Positions 52,977-60,384 of a DNA stretch of 64,000 bases are shown piece after piece. Where the stretch lies: the NCBI GenBank assembly GCA_024707325.1, contig JANPZY010000001.1, positions 2,294,501-2,358,500 of the forward strand, read 5' to 3'. The stretch is from Opitutus sp. GTDB lineage: Bacteria; Verrucomicrobiota; Verrucomicrobiia; Opitutales; Opitutaceae. The position numbers and the translations under genes are program-made. Position 1 is the first letter of the stretch; each line of letters starts with the position of its first letter. The notes under the pieces are model-generated. The model ran no database searches. It saw only the letters and a list, made by a program, of their open reading frames with translations, and was not told the DNA's origin.

Positions 52977-55586
52977 ATGCAGTCCCACGGTCCCAAGCGG
53001 GTCTACACGCCACAGTCCCTGGAGTTTTGGTTCGATCGGCTTGCCGATGATTGGGCGGAGGCGTTTACCGCACAACAGCTCGAAGAAGGACGTCGCATCT
53101 ATCGCGATGGCGAGGTGCGGGAGCTGGAACTCACGGCGAAAGACGCGATTATCCACCGCCGCATCGAGAAAAAGGACGAGTATGCGGTGATCGAGTGGAG
53201 CACCGAGGGCCTCGCGGTTCGTTCCTCCACGACCGACCGCGATCTCGCTCACGCGCTCGCGGTGGCCGGGCTGCACGAGATCGAGGAACTGGTGGCCGAC
53301 GAGATTTCGCCGCTCCCCGATGACGGTCCGGCGAACGGAACCAACGGACACACCAATGGTAACGGCGCTTCCAATGGCTCGACGAACGGCGCCCGCGGCC
53401 TGCTCGCGAGCAAACTCGATCCGGCGAAAAACGGCGGGAGCGGAACTCCGAGCCGCACGCTGCTCTTGGTTTTCAAAACGAAGACGACGGGCCTGACGTT
53501 TCAGGCGTTTTGGGCTGAGGGCGACGGCAAGACCCGCCACCCTGCGCTCGGCACCGCCGCGCATGCCAACGGCAACGGCCACGTCTCGTCCTCCGAGCGC
53601 GCCAAGCTCATCGGCCTCGCGGCCTACGCGCGCAAAGCGCATTTCCAGTATCATCAGGAGACGGGCGTTTACTCGATGGAGTCGCTGGTCGAGATCCCCA
53701 ACTTCCTGAAAACCGTGCTCCCCGCGTGGCGAAAGATGTTCGCCGTGGAGCTCGACGACAAATCGGCCAACCTCCTCAAGGGCACGCGCGCGATCGAGAT
53801 CGAAGCCGTCGCCGAGCGGACCACGCCGGGAAGTGCGACTGCGTCCTCGCCGGCCTCCGAGGTGCCGGGACTCAACCTCCGCTGGATCTTCCGCGCCGGC
53901 GAGCGCTTGCTCACCGACAGCGAGGTGAACACGCTCCTGAAGAAGGGCGGGGCGCCCGTGATTCTGCCCAGCCTGGGCATCGTTTCGCTTTCTGGAGAAA
54001 AGTGGGAGTCGTTCCGCGCGTGGCGCGACAACATCGAAGAAACGCACAGCGACGGCTCGCTCTCGCCGTATCTCGTTTTTTCCCTGTTCAACGACGCGCG
54101 CCTGAAGCTCACGCTTTCTCCCGAGATCGAGGGCTGGCGTCAGCAGGTGCTCGCCGGTCCGTCGCAACCGCCCGCGCTCCCGGAGATTCTTCGTCCTTAC
54201 CAGCGCCGCGGCGTCGAGTGGCTCGCGCATCTGTGCAACGTCGGCTGCCACGGCCTGCTCGCCGACGAAATGGGTCTCGGTAAAACCCTTCAGGTCATCA
54301 CGCTGCTCGCGAAGCGTCCGATCGAGGGCAAGTCGCACCTCATCGTGTGCCCGGCGAGCGTCGTGCCGGTGTGGTGCGAGGAAATCGCACACTTCTATCC
54401 CGAGCTGAAGGTCGACGTGCTCAAGTCCGGCCACGACTTCAAGTCGCGCCCCGATCCGGTGATCTGGCTCGCGAGCTACACGCAGCTGCGCAAGCACCGC
54501 GAGCAGCTCGCGTCGTGCGATTTTGGATACGCCGTGCTCGACGAAGGGCAGTTCATCAAGAACCCCGATGCGAAGATCACGCAGACCTGCTTCGCGATCA
54601 AAGCCGCGCATCGCATCGTCCTCACCGGCACGCCGCTCGAGAATCGTCAGCTCGATCTCTGGAGCATCTTCCGCTTCCTGCTGCCCGGTTTGCTCGGCTC
54701 GCGCGCCAATTTCGAGGGAGCGCTCAACCGCGATCGTGCCGGCACCCTCGAACGCCTTCGCGCGCAGCTCGCGCCGTTTATTCTCCGCCGCACGAAGAAG
54801 GAGGTCGCCACCGAGCTTCCGCCGAAGGTCGAGATGGAGCTCCTGTGCCCGCTCACCGACGTGCAACGCGCCGAGTATGCGCGTATTTGCAGCGAGGGCC
54901 TCGAGCGCCTCGGCGACGACGTCGGCGCGGCGATGCGCGAAAAGTCCTTCGGTTTCCTCGCGCTGCTCACGCGTCTCCGCCAGACCTGCTGCGATCCGGA
55001 CATGCTTCCGTGGCGCAAGGCGCCGCTCACCGATTCCGGCAAGATCATGCTGCTGGTCGAGAAACTCGCCGAAGTGATCGGCAGCGGCCACAAGGTCGTG
55101 ATCTTCTCGCAGTTCGTGATGCTGCTCGACCGCGTGCGCGAAGCGCTCATCCAGAATTTCCCGGATCTGCCGCGCTACGAGTTGACCGGCATGACGCTCG
55201 ACCGGCTCAAGCCCGTGCAACAGTTCCAGACCGCGCCCGGTGCGGCCGCGATGCTCGTCTCGCTCAAGGCCGCCGGCACGGGCATTACGCTGCACGCGGC
55301 GGACTACGTTTTCCTGCTCGATCCGTGGTGGAATCCCGCCGTCGAGGACCAGGCCGTCGATCGCGTCCACCGCATCGGCCAAACGAACACCGTTTTCGTC
55401 TACCGCATGGTCACCGAGGGCACGATCGAGGAGCGCATCCAGGCGCTCAAGGCCGACAAGAAGGATCTCTTCGACAAACTCGTCGGAGGCCTCGGCGGCG
55501 ATTTCGATCTCAGCCAGCATTTCACCTCGCTGCGCGGACTCGTGCAGCTCACCACGCAGGTCGAGCCCGAACAGCCCCTCGCGTAA
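52977..55586 (+). CDS. SNF2-family DEAD/DEAH-like helicase
   Basis: 869 residues from the ATG at 52977 (TTG at 52932 possible). An N-terminal region of the SNF2-associated kind (EFWFDRLADDWAEAFTAQQL) is followed by an unusual Asn/Gly/Thr linker (NGTNGHTNGNGASNGSTNG, about residues 122-140). ATPase core: LLADEMGLGKTLQVITLL (Walker A), IVCPASVVPVWCEEI, YAVLDEGQFIKNPDAK (DEGQ box), VLTGTPLENRQLDLWSIF. Helicase C half: VIFSQFVMLLDRVREALIQ, LKAAGTGITLHAADYVFLLD and DQAVDRVHRIGQTNTVF. Likely remodels RNA polymerase- or nucleoid-bound DNA; RapA-like role not proven. Confidence 0.9.
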   Translation: MQSHGPKRVYTPQSLEFWFDRLADDWAEAFTAQQLEEGRRIYRDGEVRELELTAKDAIIHRRIEKKDEYAVIEWSTEGLAVRSSTTDRDLAHALAVAGLHEIEELVADEISPLPDDGPANGTNGHTNGNGASNGSTNGARGLLASKLDPAKNGGSGTPSRTLLLVFKTKTTGLTFQAFWAEGDGKTRHPALGTAAHANGNGHVSSSERAKLIGLAAYARKAHFQYHQETGVYSMESLVEIPNFLKTVLPAWRKMFAVELDDKSANLLKGTRAIEIEAVAERTTPGSATASSPASEVPGLNLRWIFRAGERLLTDSEVNTLLKKGGAPVILPSLGIVSLSGEKWESFRAWRDNIEETHSDGSLSPYLVFSLFNDARLKLTLSPEIEGWRQQVLAGPSQPPALPEILRPYQRRGVEWLAHLCNVGCHGLLADEMGLGKTLQVITLLAKRPIEGKSHLIVCPASVVPVWCEEIAHFYPELKVDVLKSGHDFKSRPDPVIWLASYTQLRKHREQLASCDFGYAVLDEGQFIKNPDAKITQTCFAIKAAHRIVLTGTPLENRQLDLWSIFRFLLPGLLGSRANFEGALNRDRAGTLERLRAQLAPFILRRTKKEVATELPPKVEMELLCPLTDVQRAEYARICSEGLERLGDDVGAAMREKSFGFLALLTRLRQTCCDPDMLPWRKAPLTDSGKIMLLVEKLAEVIGSGHKVVIFSQFVMLLDRVREALIQNFPDLPRYELTGMTLDRLKPVQQFQTAPGAAAMLVSLKAAGTGITLHAADYVFLLDPWWNPAVEDQAVDRVHRIGQTNTVFVYRMVTEGTIEERIQALKADKKDLFDKLVGGLGGDFDLSQHFTSLRGLVQLTTQVEPEQPLA

Positions 55587-55638
55587 TTTTCTTGTGCGAG
55601 CTTGTTTCGGGTGGGACCCGCACTAGCGTTTCTCCGCC

Positions 55639-56103
55639 GTGGAGTCGCCCACCGAACTCATCGCCCAACCTTCCGCCGTCCTGCTCGATTTCTCTGCTGC
55701 CTCCCGCGAAGCAGCGATCCGCACCTTGCACGGGAGCATCCAAACCGCGCCCGGCGTGCGCGATGCCGAGCGGTTTCTCTTCGATCTGCTCGAGCGCGCG
55801 ATGCTTTCGTCCGTGTGCATCGCACCCGAGATCGCGATGCCGCACGCGCGGACCGATTCGGTGGATCAGATGGTCTTCGCCGCGGCGCGCCTCGCCGAAC
55901 CCGGCGTGGCGTTCGATTCCGAGCACCCGAAAGTGCGCCTCATGTTTCTGATCGGCACACCGCGTCAGCACGTCGACGCGTATCTGCAGCTCGTGGCCGC
56001 GCTCTCGCGCACCTTGAAGGCCGATGGTGTGCTCGCCGGTTTGTTATCCGCGCGCAATAAGGAGGAGTTTCGCGGGTGGCTCGCCCGCGGCGTGCAGGCA
56101 TGA
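55639..56103 (+). CDS. PTS EIIA (PtsN-like) domain protein
   Basis: 154 residues from a GTG at 55639. EIIA-type 2 fold: ERFLFDLLERAMLSSVCIAP, then EIAMPHARTDSVDQMVFAAA, with the phosphorylatable His in MPHAR, and KVRLMFLIGTPRQHVDAYLQ. No transporter EIIB/EIIC genes nearby, so a regulatory PTSNtr-type role is more likely than sugar uptake. Its stop overlaps the ATG of the CLC channel (ATGA); a dedicated EIIA/CLC pair recurs in some bacteria, implying regulation of the channel. Confidence 0.83.
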   Translation: MESPTELIAQPSAVLLDFSAASREAAIRTLHGSIQTAPGVRDAERFLFDLLERAMLSSVCIAPEIAMPHARTDSVDQMVFAAARLAEPGVAFDSEHPKVRLMFLIGTPRQHVDAYLQLVAALSRTLKADGVLAGLLSARNKEEFRGWLARGVQA

Positions 56104-57875
56104 GCGTCATGCCGCAGCTGCCAAAGCCGCTGACGGAGCGCCTGCTCCGGTTGCTGCGCTGGCGCGTTTGGGTTCAGGAAAAACTTCAGCCGACCGAGTG
56201 GCAGATCACGCTGCTGTGGGCGGCGCTCGCCGGATTCCTCGGCGCGATGGTTTCGCTGGTCTTCACCGCGCTGACGGAGGGTATCCACGAACTCCTTACG
56301 GGTTACGACTCGGGCGTGGTGGAGACGATGCGGCAGCTCCCGTGGTGGGCGCGGGTGCTCGTGCCGGCCGGCGGTGGTCTGCTCGCGGGCCTCACGTTGC
56401 TGCTCGGTCGCCGCATCACGCGCGGACGCAGCTCCACCGACTACATGGAAGCGATCGTCATCGGCACCGGCGAGCTGCCCGTGCGCGCGAGTCTCGTGAA
56501 AAGCGCCGCGGCGCTTTTCAGCATCGGCTCCGGCGGGTCGATCGGACGCGAAGGTCCCCTCGTGCAACTCGCCGCAGTCGTGGCTTCGGCCATCGGCCGC
56601 TGGCGGAAATTTTCTCCGCCGCAACTCCGCCTCCTTGTAGCTTGCGGCGCCGCGGCGGGTATCGCGTCGGCCTACAACGCCCCGATCGCCGGTTCGTTCT
56701 TCGTCGCCGAAATCATCCTCGGCACGATCGCGATGGAGAGCCTCGGACCCCTCGCGGTTTCAGCCGTCGTCGCCGCGCTCACGATGCGCGTGCTCACCGA
56801 CGCGCAACAACTCTATCGCGTGCCGGAGTTCCATCTCCACTCGCCGTGGGAGATGGGGCCCTACGTCGTGCTCGGTCTGCTCGTCGGCACGCTTGCGCCG
56901 TGGTTCCTGCGCTCGTTGCGTCGCGCGGAGCAGTGGTTCATGACGACAAAGCTTCCGCCGATCGCGCGACTTGTGCTCGGTGGCATCATCGTCGGCGACC
57001 TGGCGATCTTCGTGCCCGAGGTGTGCGGCAACGGCTACACGGTCGTGGTCGATATTCTGAACGGGAAAATTTTCTGGGAAGCGCTGATCCTGATCTTCCT
57101 CGCGAAGTGGGTCGCGACGGCATCCTCCGTCGGCTCCGGCGCTCCGGGCGGTGTGTTCACGCCCGCACTCTTCATGGGCGCCAGCGCCGGTTATCTTTTC
57201 GGCACGGCGGTGCACCACGTATGGCCGCAGGGTGCGGTCGATCCGCAGGCGTTCGCGCTCGTCGGCATGGGTGCGTTTCTCTCGGCGGCGAGTTACGCGC
57301 CGATCATGGCGGTGATCATGCTCTTCGAAATGACGCTGAGCTACGACATCATCCTGCCCCTCATGCTCTGCAGCGTCATCGCCTACTACACGGCGAAGGG
57401 ACTCGAAGGACAGTCCCTCTACTCGGAGGCTCTGCGCCGGAAATCCGCCGAGACGCCGCAGCCCGAAATGCCGACCGGCCGCGTGCGCGATCTCATGAAG
57501 GTCGCGCCGCCGCAGGTGAAGAACACCGCTCCATTTGCCGAGCTCGCGCGCATGTTTCTCTCCGTGCGCGTGAACAACATCTACGTCGTTTCCGCCGGCG
57601 AACGTTTCCTCGGCGCGGTGTCGCTGCACGACATCAAACCGTATCTCGGCGATGCCGACCTCGCGAGCCTCGTGATCGCGAGCGACGTGCTGCGCGAAGA
57701 TTTCCCGCGGATCGGCCCCGAAGAAACGCTCGCCGACGCGCTCAACGGCTTTCTCAACCGCCCGATCGAGCGCCTGCCCGTCGTGGATCCCGCAACCGGC
57801 AAACTCCTCGGCAGCCTCGCGAAGACCGATCTGCTCCTCGCGCTCGTCGAAACGACGAAGAAGAAAACGGCGTAA
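56100..57875 (+). CDS. CLC family chloride channel/antiporter with CBS domains
   Basis: 591 residues. Selectivity motifs: GTGELPVRASLVKSAAALF then GSGGSIGREGPLVQLAAVV (the GREGP gate with Glu, proton-coupling type), FFVAEIILGTIAMESLGPLA, and GSGAPGGVFTPALFMGASAG (GxFxP). About ten membrane segments, then two CBS-like modules in the C-terminus (RVRDLMKVAPPQVKNTAPFA; LVIASDVLREDFPRIGPEET) that may bind adenine nucleotides. Translationally coupled to the PtsN-like gene. Confidence 0.9.
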   Translation: MSVMPQLPKPLTERLLRLLRWRVWVQEKLQPTEWQITLLWAALAGFLGAMVSLVFTALTEGIHELLTGYDSGVVETMRQLPWWARVLVPAGGGLLAGLTLLLGRRITRGRSSTDYMEAIVIGTGELPVRASLVKSAAALFSIGSGGSIGREGPLVQLAAVVASAIGRWRKFSPPQLRLLVACGAAAGIASAYNAPIAGSFFVAEIILGTIAMESLGPLAVSAVVAALTMRVLTDAQQLYRVPEFHLHSPWEMGPYVVLGLLVGTLAPWFLRSLRRAEQWFMTTKLPPIARLVLGGIIVGDLAIFVPEVCGNGYTVVVDILNGKIFWEALILIFLAKWVATASSVGSGAPGGVFTPALFMGASAGYLFGTAVHHVWPQGAVDPQAFALVGMGAFLSAASYAPIMAVIMLFEMTLSYDIILPLMLCSVIAYYTAKGLEGQSLYSEALRRKSAETPQPEMPTGRVRDLMKVAPPQVKNTAPFAELARMFLSVRVNNIYVVSAGERFLGAVSLHDIKPYLGDADLASLVIASDVLREDFPRIGPEETLADALNGFLNRPIERLPVVDPATGKLLGSLAKTDLLLALVETTKKKTA

Positions 57876-57904
57876 CAACCATCGTCCGAAGGACGGGCAC
57901 CGCG

Positions 57905-57982
57905 TCGTTCTCGTTCTCGACGGGCGGATACGCGGGCACTGCGTGGGCCGAGAACAAGAAAGAGAACGAAGAACGAGAACGA
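57905..57982. repeat. CGTTCT hexamer inverted-repeat element
   Basis: TCGTTCTCGTTCTCG on the left and GAACGAAGAACGAGAACGA on the right, complementary over most of their length, with about 25 bp between. Same hexamer as at 9049-9080. Directly upstream of array G. Confidence 0.7.
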
Positions 57983-58015
57983 TCCTCTCGCTCGCCACCG
58001 TATCGTAGCGCGACC

Positions 58016-58147
58016 TCAAGCCGCACCTTGTTGCGACTGTGTGCGCATCGGGGCGCGACCGTGTCCGCACCTTGGCGTGACCCGGTCCGTAACGTGTCCC
58101 GACTCGATGCGAACATTGTTACGACGAAGGGCGCACGTTTTGCCGGT
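58016..58147. repeat. 22-bp repeat array G (6 units, last one degenerate)
   Basis: Units at 58016, 58038, 58060, 58082, 58104 and 58126; half-units about CGTGTCCGCAC and CTTGGCGTGAC. The array ends exactly where the Pho box begins. The gap 57876-58232 has no gene. Confidence 0.88.
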
Positions 58148-58179
58148 TCGTCACAGAACCGTCATCTGTTCGTAACATT
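58147..58179 (+). promoter_or_regulatory. Pho box (PhoB-type operator) upstream of the porin
   Basis: Three 11-bp direct repeats: TTCGTCACAGA, ACCGTCATCTG, TTCGTAACATT. They match the GTCA/GTAA-containing 11-bp repeats of PhoB/PhoP sites, and lie 54 bp before the porin start with an AT-richer stretch after them. Predicts induction of the porin-pst operon by phosphate limitation. Confidence 0.75.
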
Positions 58180-58232
58180 CAGAGGGCAGGATGGAGGCGT
58201 TTTAGGACACCTAACCACTAAACGCCTTCTCC

Positions 58233-59480
58233 ATGTTGAAACTAAAATCCCAATGGCTCGCGCTCGTCAGTGGCGCGGCCTTGCTCGCCGGTCCGGTCTT
58301 CGCGCAGGACAGCGGTCCGCTTCTCGACCTCTTGGTTCGCAAGGGTCTCGTGTCCGATCAGGAAGCGGAAGAACTCCGCGCCGAACTCGCCCGTGAGGCT
58401 CACGCGGGCGTCGTCAGTTCGGTTTCGGGTGGCAAGAGCACCACGAATCTCTCCATCTCGGCCCGCATCCAGGCGCAGTATGCCGGACTGAGCACCGACA
58501 TCGACGGCGCTGCGGCTGATCCGGCCTCGACGTCGCACTTCTTCCTCCGCCGCGTTTACCTCGGCCTGAAGGCGAACCTCGTGAAAGACTGGTCCGCGAA
58601 TCTCAACTACGACTTCGCCGGTTCGACCTTCGACGCGGCGTTCGTGCAGTGGAAACGCAGCGATGCGTTCGTGCTCGATCTCGGTTTCCGCAAGGCGCCG
58701 ATCGGTCTCGACGAATGGTATACCTCGAGCAGCAACCTGCGTGCGATCGAGCGCTCGCCGGTCACGCGCTACTTCGTTGAAAGCAACAACGGCCGCCGCC
58801 TCGGCGCGGGCAGTTATCGCACGGGCGTCTTCCTCGGCGGCAAAGCCGACAACGGTGTGTTCTACAATGTCGCCGTCACCAATCCCGAACGCGACGAGTC
58901 CTCGCTCGGCGTGGCGGGCATCGGCAACAGCACGAACAACAATTTGGCCTACTGGGCCAACATCGGCTACAAGGGCAAGGCAGGCGAAGTCGCCTACACG
59001 CTCGGCGCGTCGGCGGGTTTCCTGCCGGACCAGGGCGGGACGGTGGTGGGCGCGGGCGACGACCTCACGGTCTACAACGTCTTCGCCGAAATCGCACGCG
59101 GCGGTTTCAACCTCCAGGCCGAATACTACGGCAGCCAAAACGAAAACGGCGTCTCGCCGACCGTAGACGCCTCAAGCTGGGGCTTTTCGGTCATGCCCTC
59201 GCTCAAACTCTCCGATCCGTTCGAACTCGTGGCGCGCTACAGCTATGTCGATTCCGACGGACGCGGCGTGAATCTCAGCGACGGCATCCGCTCGGCGCCC
59301 GGTGGTGGCACGATGGACAAAATGGAAGAATGGTTCCTCGGCTTTAACTACTATATCTCCGGCAACGACGTGAAACTCCAGGGCGGCTACCTCTACGGAA
59401 AATCCAAGGACACTCCCGCGGGCGGAACCGCGAAAGCCGAGACGCAAGGTCTCCGCTCGATGGTGCAGGTCGCCTTCTGA
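58233..59480 (+). CDS. Phosphate-selective porin (OprO/OprP family)
   Basis: 415 residues with a signal peptide (LALVSGAALLAGPVFAQ). A short coiled-coil segment (LLVRKGLVSDQEAEELRAEL) precedes the barrel, as in many OprP-like proteins. Barrel features: HFFLRRVYLGLKANLVKDWS, ANLNYDFAGSTFDAAFVQW and LDLGFRKAPIGLDEWYTSSS. The C-terminal strand ends in Phe. The Pho box upstream and pstS downstream support a phosphate-uptake role. Confidence 0.88.
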   Translation: MLKLKSQWLALVSGAALLAGPVFAQDSGPLLDLLVRKGLVSDQEAEELRAELAREAHAGVVSSVSGGKSTTNLSISARIQAQYAGLSTDIDGAAADPASTSHFFLRRVYLGLKANLVKDWSANLNYDFAGSTFDAAFVQWKRSDAFVLDLGFRKAPIGLDEWYTSSSNLRAIERSPVTRYFVESNNGRRLGAGSYRTGVFLGGKADNGVFYNVAVTNPERDESSLGVAGIGNSTNNNLAYWANIGYKGKAGEVAYTLGASAGFLPDQGGTVVGAGDDLTVYNVFAEIARGGFNLQAEYYGSQNENGVSPTVDASSWGFSVMPSLKLSDPFELVARYSYVDSDGRGVNLSDGIRSAPGGGTMDKMEEWFLGFNYYISGNDVKLQGGYLYGKSKDTPAGGTAKAETQGLRSMVQVAF

Positions 59481-59508
59481 TCGCACGAAAACCTTTTCAC
59501 TCACTCCC

Positions 59509-60315
59509 ATGAAAAAACTCCTTTCTCTCGTTTTAGCCGTGGCCGCCATCACGTCGGCTCAGGCGCAGAAACTCGTCATCAAGGGCTCGGATACGCTTGG
59601 CGCGAAACTCGTGCCGCAGCTCGCCGAGGCCTACAAGGCGAGTCACTCTGGCGTCTCGTTTGAGATCGCCGCCGAAGGTTCGACGACCGGCATCGCCGCC
59701 ATCACGGACGGAACCGCCCAGATCGGCATGTCTTCTCGTCGCGCCAAGGCCACGGAACTTTCGGCCGCACAGGCCAAGGGCGTTTCCATGAAACCGATCA
59801 TCGTCGCTTACGACGGCATGGCGGTGGTCGTGAACGCCAATAATCCGATCGCCAATCTCACGAAGCGTCAGGTGGAGCAGATCTTCACCGGCGATGTGAA
59901 CGACTGGTCCGCAGTCGGCGGCAATCCGGGAAAAATCTCGATCTACACGCGCAACACGTCGTCGGGCACGTATTCGGATTGGAAGGACCTCGCGATGAAG
60001 AAACGCGATTATGCGCGCTCGTCGCAGAAGATGGCGGGCAACGAACAGATCGTCGCCGAGGTCGCGAAGAATCCCAACGGCATCGGCTACGTCGGTCTCG
60101 CCTACATCAAGGCGCCCGGCGTCAAGGTCGTGCCGATCGACGGCGCAGTGCCGAGTCGTGAAACCGTGATGACGAAAAAGTATCCGTATGCGCGCCCGAC
60201 GTTCTACTACACCAACGGCGAGCCGAGCGGCGAAGCGGCGAAGTTCGTCGAGTTCACCTTGAGCGACGAAGGTCAGCGCATCGTCACCCAAGTCGGATTC
60301 GTGCCCGTCCGCTAA
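59509..60315 (+). CDS. pstS: Phosphate ABC transporter substrate-binding protein
   Basis: 268 residues with signal peptide MKKLLSLVLAVAAITSAQA. Phosphate-binding loops: LVIKGSDTLGAKLVPQLAEA, FEIAAEGSTTGIAAITDGTA and YTRNTSSGTYSDWKDLAM, whose SSGT corresponds to the second phosphate loop. 28 bp after the porin gene. Delivers periplasmic phosphate to PstCAB. Confidence 0.92.
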   Translation: MKKLLSLVLAVAAITSAQAQKLVIKGSDTLGAKLVPQLAEAYKASHSGVSFEIAAEGSTTGIAAITDGTAQIGMSSRRAKATELSAAQAKGVSMKPIIVAYDGMAVVVNANNPIANLTKRQVEQIFTGDVNDWSAVGGNPGKISIYTRNTSSGTYSDWKDLAMKKRDYARSSQKMAGNEQIVAEVAKNPNGIGYVGLAYIKAPGVKVVPIDGAVPSRETVMTKKYPYARPTFYYTNGEPSGEAAKFVEFTLSDEGQRIVTQVGFVPVR

Positions 60316-60384
60316 ACAGCATGATCGCCGGAGGGCTCGCTTGACCTTGTGGAGCGGCCCTCCGTCCTCTTCTCCCAGAACGCC

